Below, piece after piece: positions 56,096 through 64,000 of a stretch of 64,000 bases of DNA. The notes under the pieces are model-generated. The model was not told where the DNA came from. It searched no databases and saw only the letters and a list, made by a program, of their open reading frames with translations. The position numbers were made by a program, and so were the translations under genes. The stretch lies in the NCBI RefSeq assembly GCF_047948215.1, contig NC_134465.1:41515946-41579945 (forward strand), in the 5' to 3' direction. The stretch is from Lycorma delicatula (lineage: Eukaryota > Arthropoda > Insecta > Hemiptera > Fulgoridae). The first letter of the stretch is position 1. Each line of letters starts with the position of its first letter.

Positions 56096-56890
56096 CTCTC
56101 AAATCTCGAACATACATAACTAATATATGCATTCACTTTAAGCGTCTCGATAGACGCTTAAAACAAGGACGATTCCTTGTTGTTAACCAGGAGGTTAAAC
56201 GCGAGCCTGTTTAAATGATTGTTCAGTCTCGTCTCGTACCTTGTACTGAATCGCCGTATCTCTACTCGAACGGTTGGCAATCCCAGGTACTTAGATATTT
56301 CAGTGGTTTTTCATAAACCAAGGAGCTACTGTTGTATTTCTTAATAGTTTGTTCTGGAATCACTGTACGACTTCGATGTTACTCTCGCTTGTCGTGCCCC
56401 ATAGTTGGATACTATGCTTGTTAGGTAATATTAGTGGCGACCTGTAATTAGTGGTATATCTCCCTGAACTTAACGTTAAGCTGCGTCCTTTTCTGCACGA
56501 TATGAATCTACCACGTCAGACGGCAATCCAGATGCAGTCTTACGTATCGCATGCTGTTAGTATACTGAATGAAAACGCCATTAAGTTGAACTCGCGGGCA
56601 GTTACCTCTCTTCATCGCAAACGTAACCTTCATGAAAGATGAAGGTTAATCCGGGTACGGATGACATGATATAGATGGGTATAGATGAAAGATGTTCGTT
56701 AATTACATTCAATAAAGTTTGTATTTTAGTAGAAGCTACGATAAGATCAGCATCCAAAGCTAGGATCGCCGTGTCATTCGGCAAACGAGGCAACTGTGAT
56801 ATCGTCTTGAGTCAGGTGGGCCGCTGTGAAGACCGAGTACAGAACAGGACCCAGAAATGAGCTCTGAGGGACACCCGACCCAGAATAAAA
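56096..56890 (-). pseudogene. Jockey-like LINE reverse transcriptase, C-terminal part
   Basis: Read on the minus strand from 56890: GVPQSSFLGPVLYSVFTA (RT block usually VPQGSVLGP), then the catalytic palm region LPNDTAILALDADLIVASTKIQTLLNVINE at 56690-56790. In the catalytic box FADDTAILA the first part is altered to LPNDTAILA, losing one of the paired Asp. After frameshifts come ..ARVQLNG, YIRHVRLHLD-like remnants, then KHSIQLWGTTSESNIEVVQ.FQNKLLR and APWFMKN, followed by RDTAIQYKVRDETEQSF in alternative frames of the usual EI.RFS..YE.RL..H.N.LA. This order is characteristic of the Jockey clade. Only one copy is present; at least three frameshifts. Confidence 0.82.
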
Positions 56891-57699
56891 GAATTCAAAC
56901 AAGTCTTAATTGTACTTCACCTTTCAAGTAGCTGTGTAGAATCAAATAATACATTTAAGGAAGGCTCCTTTTCATTGTATAGAGTAGACCAGGAATTTTA
57001 TTAGGATGAACGTAAAGTAAATAACATACTTTTTTTTTAAATTTAACAAAAACAAAATTTAAAAATAAATCAATCTAACTAAGGAATAATTCAATTATTA
57101 CAAAATAAAAATTTATGAAATGAAATTTACAACCATCCGTGAAAATCTAAGCTTATCTCACTTTTTCACAAATATGTGATAGAATTTTTACATGTAGCCG
57201 ATAAATATAAATGGAGATAAGGTGAACGGTGAGCGATTGAAATTAAAAAAAAAAATTACTTAAAATTATGAAATTCTTAATTTCAAAACTATTTCAACAT
57301 TCAAGTTAATTTAAAATGCCTGCATAGTTGCCAATTTTTAAATAATCACCGGATGTATCATATACCTGTCCGGATAAGACATTTCGACGTTTATTAAAAT
57401 TAAATGTAAGTAAATAACAAATATTATGCTTAATAAATACTTTGTTTTTAAATAATTTATTCCATTTAATCAAATTTTAAGAAATTTATTTATTTGCGAT
57501 AACAGTTCCTTATATCAATGAAATGTACCGTTCGGATGTAAATTTTTTTTTAAATCAAACTTTATGCTGCCGCCATTTTGGGTAGAAACATCCTACAAAC
57601 CTTTTATTTATACAGTTTTTCTTGTTTTAAAGATACCTTTATAATTATGTATCGCACAAAGGGTGTTACTACTTAAAATATTTGAGTCACAACCCCAGA
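56891..57699. other. AT-rich spacer, nothing recognised
   Basis: No gene was found. It may hold degraded sequence flanking the transposon remnant that begins near 57700. Confidence 0.45.
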
Positions 57700-58240
57700 C
57701 GTTTTTGATAAATCTTGGGTGAAAACCAATAAATTTGGATAAAACCTCTGTTTTTTTTTATGGTTGACGTACAGTAACTTTGTTAAATGGGTAATAAACA
57801 CATAAAACCTTTAAACAAGATTTGTAGAGAAATTAATTCTAAACAAAATCGTGTAAGATAAATTGAATAAAATAAAGAAAAGTTAGAAGAATTTAACTTT
57901 AAAAAATGCATTACCATTTATAATCAAAAGTACTTATAGAAAACAAATTTTTTCCACTCGCTTAAATCATCATTTCCCTGAGAAACGAATCGGTTTTGGA
58001 GGTTCACATTACTGGCCACCAAGATTGTCTGATCTAACACCATTAGATTTTTGCGTCTGGGGATGGATGAAAAATATTAAATATACAAAATAAAATATGT
58101 TCTCGTGAGAAATTAATTATCCGAGTTATAGATGCGTCTGAGCAGCTTAAGGACAGCCCTGAACATCTAAAAAGAACAGCAAAAGCAGTACACAAGCGTG
58201 CCAAAAAATTTGTTGAAAATTGTAGGCTCATTTTTTTAAC
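57700..58240 (+). mobile_element. Remnant of a long-TIR transposon, C-terminal transposase
   Basis: At 57760-57900 it resembles the inner TIR (TACAGTAACTTTGTTAAATG, AATTAATTCTAAACAAAAT). At 57960-58240 the plus strand reads HHFPEKRIGFGGSHYWPPRLSDLTPLDFCVWGWMKN, with the third catalytic Asp (LTPLD), then KLIIRVIDASEQLKDSPEHLKRTAKAVHKRAKKFVENC. One frame break lies near 58085. N-terminal and central parts are missing. The same family as 11760-12780. Confidence 0.75.
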
Positions 58241-59099
58241 ATTTATTATAAACTAGTACATATAATCCTCTTTGGTCTACTGTACTGTTTCTAAATAAAC
58301 GACAACAAGATAAATATAAAAAGGAAAAAAACGTTAAGATCAAGGAAAGAATAAAAAGATTAAGAGAGGATGATGAATATGAAGAGAATATAAAAATAAA
58401 AAGATTAAAAATAATCTTTATCTTTTAAAAGATTAAAAGATATAAAATATAAAGATTTGAAAACTAGAGAACGTGTAAACAAATTAAGATCAAAAGAATT
58501 ACATCAGCGATTAAATGGATCGGCAACAATAAACAAATAAATGAAATGATGATCAACTCCGACTTAGGGAGAATATTGTCCGACAATATCAGTGGAGTAA
58601 TGAACTAAAAGATAAGAATTTTTTTCCGATTTATTAATGACTCGGTGACTTTATTTATGACTCAGTGTATATGTTGTTCTTGTGAGGGACTATTTTTCAG
58701 TCACTCTGTAGTTATACAGAAATTTCAGAACAATTAAATAATGTTAAACTAGAAAATCCAAAAGTTATACGATTGTAAATTATAATTTTCAATTAATATT
58801 AAATAATCAAATATTTCACCAAATCTATTACATATACTGATGTGTAATAATGCCTATTAAATTACTATACATACTTTTAAAAGTACATAAAATTTTATTT
58901 CATTAACAACTTCTGATATTTTTTTCATACTTTTTTTTATTGTTATTATTGAATTACTTATTATAATTTTTTTACAATCAGCGGTTAATAATTATTAATA
59001 AATCAATATATTTAAATTTATAAAAAAAAGAAATGAAGTCTGATTCGAACCGAATCTTGTAAGATCCAAATATTTTAGTAATTAAAATTTTATTTGGCT
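58241..59099. other. AT-rich spacer, nothing recognised
   Basis: Purine-rich between 58320 and 58510 (AAGATTAAAAG-like), otherwise AT-rich. No gene was seen. Confidence 0.5.
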
Positions 59100-59465
59100 A
59101 TAACTCTGGAAGCAATGAAAATAATTATCATTTATGATATATCGTTAAAAGGTTCTTAATGAGGACTGATTAATGAAGTTAAGAAAAATTCCAAAATCCA
59201 AATTTTTTTGATTTTGAGTGTTTTTTTGGACACTTTTGGTCCAGCCGATTGCAATCGAAAGGGGAGGTGCACAATTAGATGTTACAACAGTCCTAAATCC
59301 AAAATTTTAATATACTACGGCAAATCGTTTTTGACTTATTCGAGATACATACGTACGTACAGACGTCACGCCGTAAGTAGTCAAAATAGATTCAGGGATG
59401 GTCAAAATGGATATTTTTATTGAAATCTGAAATTTTTCGCGATCACAATACTTCCTTTCCTTCGT
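59100..59465 (+). repeat. Dispersed repeat end, unclassified
   Basis: Phrases such as GGACACTTTTGGTCCAGCCG, ACATACGTACGTACAGACG, TTCAGGGATGGTCAAAATGG and TTTTTCGCGATCACAATACT are typical of a dispersed insect repeat I have seen described only in general terms. It ends in an imperfect hairpin (CTTCCTTTCCTTCGTAGAAGGAAG). No second copy lies in the window apart from the possible end hairpin at 17228. Confidence 0.45.
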
Positions 59466-59760
59466 AGAAGGAAGCAGTTATTCATTTGATCGATTCGAAT
59501 CATTCAGTTCAAACCCAGCTGACACAGTGATAAGGACTTACAGTTCACAGTTTATTAATTCAATTCATTACATTTTGTGCTTCAATTGGCGATCTCCACT
59601 ACTACATACATAAATATATATATATTTCTTTTTTTTTTTTTTTGAAATGTAATATATGTAAAAGTCTTCTCAGCTATGTCTAGAAACATTGGTAAATATT
59701 TGTTTGCGATTGATCGAGTAGATTTTTGTTTATCCCAAACAAAAAAAAACCGTCTTTCTG
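59466..59760 (-). repeat. Dispersed repeat R3, partial copy
   Basis: Inverse match to the first third of R3: TTCGAATCATTCAGTTCAAACCCAGC, TTCATTACATTTTGTGCTTC, GATTGATCGAGTAG and TTTTTGTTTATCCCAAACAAAAA. Confidence 0.65.
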
Positions 59761-60855
59761 GTTATATAATAGAATACATAATAGGGTTAAGATTTATCTA
59801 ATAAAAATATAATTCCGTAACAGTAACATTTACTGAGTTATTAATGATAAAAAAATATTAAGGATTGCCATTTTGGAATTTTTAGTCAAAATTATTTTGT
59901 TGATGATGTTAACGGGTACACGTACACCAAATTTTAGTGTAATATCTTAATCCGTTGTTAAAATATAAATTTTCATAGAAACAAAAATGGCGGGCAGAGT
60001 TAAAATGAAGCGAGATAGGGCAATTTTCCACATGAATATCTTGTTTCTTATTTCCTGAATCGGTTCTGAAATTTGGTAAATAGCTCTCGGAACACTCTGT
60101 ATGTTTACACAACCGGTTAAACTTCTGCTACGAGTCCTATGAAAATAGAGAAATACGTTTTTTCAATAGATATTTTTATATTATAAAACAATGACGTTAT
60201 ATTCTGTTACAACAATTATTTAATGAAAATTTGGTAAAATTACGCGTTACTTGATATATCAGCCGTCTTCTCCTTCCATAAATAAAATTTTGTAGAGTAA
60301 CATAAAAACCCTTAAAATTTTACATTCTCCGTTGTAATGTAAAATAAATACAGTAAAAAAGAAAACGATAACAAAACCTTCTTAAGGTCTTGTTATCTGA
60401 AGTAAATTTATTCATAACTTATTCACTTGTCACTTCTTCACGACATAAAATAAACTAAATTTGAATAAATAAGCTTTTAAAGAACACACAAAGAATAGAA
60501 ACACAAATAAATCGCGTTCCCGTATATTAAGACCGGAAAGAATTTGGCGGACATCCCGTAATACAGTCTACTGTTGTATGTTACGATCGACCGTATCCCG
60601 TATCAAAACTAGGTTGCACATTAAAACACTGTACTAGTGCCCTATAAAGTTTTTTTTGCTGAAATTAAAAAATAGTTTTCAAATATTTATTTACTGATAT
60701 ATAAATCGCATAATAATTCATTATTATTACATTAAAAATGTTATATTTTAGAAATAATTTAAAATTTAATATTCTTTTTTAAATTTCCTGTTTATTTTTA
60801 CTTATTTAAATAGACGTATGATTAACTTTCAAATACAACAAAAAATATAAATAGA
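59761..60855. other. AT-rich region, no gene seen
   Basis: At 59880-60110 the sequence has more balanced composition and phrases common in dispersed repeats (GGGTACACGTACACCAAATT), but no second copy here. The open minus-strand frame 59909-60112 has no domain. Confidence 0.45.
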
Positions 60856-60873
60856 CATTTCATTGATATTTTC

Positions 60874-61058
60874 TTTCTTTTTCTATTTAGCCTCCGAAAC
60901 CACCGTAAGTAAGGTTTTACTTTAGAGGATGGATGAGGATGTGTATGAATTAACTGTAGTCTTGTACAGACAGATGTGTGGTTAATTGAAACCCATCCAC
61001 CGAAAAACACCGGTATCTACGATCTAGTATTCAAATTAGTTATAAAATTGCCTTTACT
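60874..61058 (-). repeat. SINE-1 copy, 5'-truncated
   Basis: It shows the tail (TTTTTCTATTTAGCCTCCG), an incomplete body and loss of the head after GCCTTTACTAAG. AATATAAATAGA occurs on both sides (60844-60855 and 61075-61086) and may be the target duplication if about 18 bp of extra tail is included. Confidence 0.8.
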
Positions 61059-61318
61059 AAGCAATTACTAAAAGAATATAAATAGATCAACAAAAATGTT
61101 GTTTTCAAACAGTCAGCAATGAAAAAAAAACGTGATAGAGGTACAAAAAGTAGAAAGAAATGTCAGCGCTAAAAATATTATAAGAAACAATCCTGATAAA
61201 TTAATATAAGATTCATCTGAGGAATTTTAAATCAAGCGAAACGAAGGAGGAGGTTTTGAAATATGTCTACTAAACGGCATTTGTGTGTGTGTATGTGTCT
61301 GTGAGCGCGTTCCTCTTA

Positions 61319-62675
61319 ACTTAACACCGGAATGTACCGATCACTAGCGGAAAATCCCGATTCGTTAGTACATGTCTCGTGATGGTCAGGTGTATACTTG
61401 TTATAATATTATATATCGATATGCCGTATATGAATAGATGTATATGCGAATTATATATCGATATACATATCGAAGTTTTGGGAAAATTTAGTAATTGGAT
61501 CCGTATTTTCGGACGAAAATCGCAAATATCTCGAAAACGGTCGGTTCTAGCGCTATGAAATTTTTTTCCGAACCCCCCTGGATGATATTCCATCCACTCC
61601 CAGCGGTACCCGTCGGATGATAATATTTTCAAGTGCCCCCGGGGCGCCGTTCGGAAATTGGTGTCCACCGTTCGATGGGGTCAACCGTAATATCTCGGCA
61701 ACCGCTAGGCCGATTTTCATGATTTAATCGGCGTATGTTTCAGTAGATTGAGCGTTAACTGCTAAACGCATTGGGTACACTCTTGATCGACCGGATTTTG
61801 GTTATCAGGAAATTAAATCGTGTAGCCCTATGTTATGATTGCACTCACCCACCGTAAAATGCACCGATCAGATCTTTCCCAAAATACGCTCAAACCTGTG
61901 CGCCAGCGCAGCTGTAAAGTATAAACATATGAAGACTAAAAAGTATAAAATAAAAAAATATATAAAAAAACTTTTTAAAAATCACACTTACATTAAATGC
62001 ACTAAAAAGTAGAAATAAAAATGTTAAAACACCATTTTAAATAAAAGGTACCAACGTGTAAAAAATAATTTTAGGACAGTATGTCAGAATGGATTTGCAA
62101 CAGACTTTGATGGTGATATGCAAGATTATGTGAAAGTCACAGCTTCAAAATAAAAATTTGATTTTTTTGCCAATTTTTTCATATGCGTGATGAATGGCCT
62201 AAACAGTGGGTTTGATGAATGGCTTAAACAGTAGGGTGCCGCGATACCCACTGTTTAGGCCGTTCATCACGCATATGAAAAAATTAGCAAAACTACCAAA
62301 TTTTTAATTTGAAGCTATGACTTTCACATTATCCGTCCTAAAATTATTTTTTACCTTTTAATGCGTTTAATTTAAGAACGATGTTTTAAAATTTTTTTAC
62401 ATATTTTTAATTTATTTTGTTTTTCTTCATAAAATAAATTAACTATAACCAAAACATAGGCACCGGATTGTATCGAACAGAAGCGGAAAATCCCGACTCG
62501 TTAGTATCAATTTCTAGAGTTAAATTTCTTTTTTAACTTTCATTATATCAATTTTCATCATTCAAAAAAAAATATTTTTATACCTAATAATCCCATTCAG
62601 AGACGCCGCCCGCCATGGCAACCTGCCCGGAGGGGCTACCTGCGCAGGCACGCCCTGCAGCTAGTTTTAATAAGT
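61319..62675 (+). repeat. Dispersed repeat R2, copy 2, with a large inverted repeat
   Basis: It is colinear with 37978-39105. It contains a palindrome centred near 62229: left arm about 62015-62210, right arm about 62247-62395, with a perfect 38-bp core in each arm (including TTTTTTCATATGCGTGATGA) and an inner direct duplication of GATGAATGGC.TAAACAGT. The phrase AGCGGAAAATCCCGA occurs at both 61346-61361 and 62484-62499. No protein frame is conserved with copy 1. Confidence 0.72.
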
Positions 62676-62984
62676 TTGTAATACGTTTTTATTTATTTGT
62701 AATAATTCGTTTTGTTTCTAAACATTTTTCAAAGTTGAAAAGATCTGCGTTTCGGTATCTTTACTTTTTACGCCCCCCACTTTTTTTTGCATTTTTTCAG
62801 ATAAAAATTAGTTAACATAGCATCTTTTATAGTAATTGATAAATAAAACATTACAGAAAACACACTGTTTCATACCGGTCATTTGAAACATTCTCTATAT
62901 TAGCTTATTTTATATATTAAAAATATAAGAATTGTTGCTTAAAATTATAAATACAATCTAACCAAAGTTAACCGATGTTCAAAG
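62676..62984. other. AT-rich spacer, nothing recognised
   Basis: A short T/C-rich stretch near 62765-62800 (CGCCCCCCACTTTTTTTTGC), otherwise AT-rich. No gene was seen. Confidence 0.5.
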
Positions 62985-63541
62985 TTAGCGAGGGAAGCGA
63001 GCGTAGGTTAAGTTTGTTTAAGTCCGGGGACTCCTGGGGTCCGTGGGTCCCGGGGTGTGGATTAATGAAAAGACCGAGACCCGACTGGTGGTGGTAGTTC
63101 CCGGATACGCTTCGGTTCCTGCGCCGTTGGTTTGAGGCTGGCAAAAGGAAAGACCGAGACCCGGTTTCCGGCGGGGGGGGCTGGGAACGGCATAGCTGGG
63201 ACGGTTTCTTCCGTCGGAGGTTAGAGGCAGGCAATTAAAAGATCCGGTAAGGACACGTCTCCGAGCCGAGTATACTTAATTGAATGTCCGGCTCGGGGAT
63301 GTAGGGGGAACAAAAAAAATACTATATTTATCATTTCTCTGGAAATACCCGTTGATTTTGAAGAATTCTGCCTCTATTGTACTTTCTTTTTGAAAACGAA
63401 GACTCGTCTATTTCTACCATCGTTCCTGGACCACCTTTTTAATAAATGATCAGCACAGACACCTTTCTCGGGTACATTTTCCAATCCGGTATCGTTTAGC
63501 TTGACATTAACCTACGCTCGCTTCGCTTTCTAACCTTGACA
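62985..63541. repeat. GC-rich block between inverted motif copies
   Basis: It is bounded by GTTAGCGAGGGAAGCGAGCG (62985-63004) and, inverted, CTACGCTCGCTTCGCTTTCT near 63513-63532. Between them 63020-63300 is unusually GC-rich for the window. It has two degenerate units of about 90 bp, each starting AAAGACCGAGACCCG and ending GAGGC.GGCAA, and an 8-bp hairpin CCGAGCCG/CGGCTCGG near 63261-63297. The minus frame 62968-63234 is Pro/Arg/Ser-rich with the internal repeat and has no known domain. Confidence 0.55.
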
Positions 63542-63893
63542 ATACGTTAATATGTTTAAAATGACCGGAATAAAACAGCATGTTAATATGATTTCTCTAA
63601 TGTTTTATTCGTGACTTATTAAAAAGCGTGCTATATTAAATAATTTTTACGTGAAAACTGCAAAAAGGTGGGGAGCGTAAACGAAAAACCACCCACGTTT
63701 ACCTTTAAAAGTATAATTCAATAGTTTTCTATCTATGTATTTCGATTTCATTTTTTTTTTTAATACAAGTCAAATCTTTTCATGTTCAATAACATTACTT
63801 ACGTAGCTTTTATCAGAATCAAATTCCGACTATCTGATTTTAAATTTTGTTAGTTTTCTTCTAAGTTTTTTCCTCCACAGATGGAGGCCTTCA
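63542..63893. other. AT-rich spacer, nothing recognised
   Basis: No gene was found. A small hairpin CCTCC-ACAGAT-GGAGG lies just before the LINE tail. Confidence 0.5.
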
Positions 63894-64000
63894 TTTTTTT
63901 TTTCTTGTCTTCAGTCATTTGATGCAGACTGGTTTGATGCAGCTCTCCAAGATTCCCTATCCAGTGCTAGTCGTTTCATTTCAGTATACCCTCTACATCC
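63894..64000 (-). mobile_element. LINE-A 3' end, runs off the window
   Basis: It starts with a T run and GTCTTCAGTCATTTGA, then TGGTTTGATGCAGCTCTCCA and CTAGTCGTTTCATTTCAG. The terminal hairpin is altered by an extra GATGCA-like insertion between its arms. The rest lies beyond 64000. Confidence 0.88.

Noticed and set aside
62968..63234. Pro/Arg-rich minus-strand frame of 88 codons
   Set aside because: It reflects a GC-rich direct repeat. The similarity of its two halves comes from the DNA repeat, and no domain is visible.

Overview
The window looks like a stretch of a large, AT-rich arthropod genome, most likely an insect and possibly a hemipteran. That guess rests on the mix of mobile elements: several mariner families, DUF4817-type Tc1/mariner-superfamily transposases, Jockey and RNase H-bearing LINEs, and a tRNA-derived SINE with many copies. 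I found no intact host gene, rRNA, functional tRNA, CRISPR array or virus-like sequence. One lysine/arginine-rich open stretch behind a splice-acceptor-like sequence (50963-51130, minus) is the only host-exon candidate, and it is weak.

Layout. 1-6 kb: fused SINEs, a LINE remnant, a deleted mariner, then a long-TIR DNA transposon (2783-6035) carrying a mariner inside its left TIR. 7-9.3 kb: a composite repeat (called R1 here) interrupted by a DUF4817-type transposon. 10.6-12.8 kb: two eroded transposase loci, one hit by a SINE. 14.4-22.8 kb: two RT-bearing LINE copies, another R1 piece, SINEs, a nearly full-length mariner (17710-19022) and transposase scraps. 24-31.7 kb: R1 with SINEs, a mosaic mariner/LINE/SINE junction and pieces of long-TIR transposons. 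33-39 kb: an RNase H LINE, repeat R3 with LINE insertions, a dispersed element with a triple internal repeat, and repeat R2. 39-49 kb: mostly AT-rich unique or low-complexity DNA with a 451-bp palindrome, two SINEs and a tandem repeat. 49-59 kb: R3, a LINE, R1 with a SINE, a third mariner of the 3-kb family, a Jockey LINE and a transposase remnant. 59-64 kb: R3 and R2 copies, a GC-rich block and a LINE 3' end running off the window.

The window reads as layers of insertion. Target-site duplications and intact paralogous sites within the same window let several insertions be defined exactly: TA for DNA elements, 7-17 bp for SINEs and LINEs. Every transposase and reverse transcriptase reading frame I could follow is broken, so nothing here looks able to move by itself. 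The most unusual sequence events are a 25-bp perfect inverted duplication inside the mariner at 3042-4357, where a related mariner at 53936-55241 shows the undamaged sequence, and a LINE whose stop codon lies inside a hairpin directly followed by the poly(A) tail.
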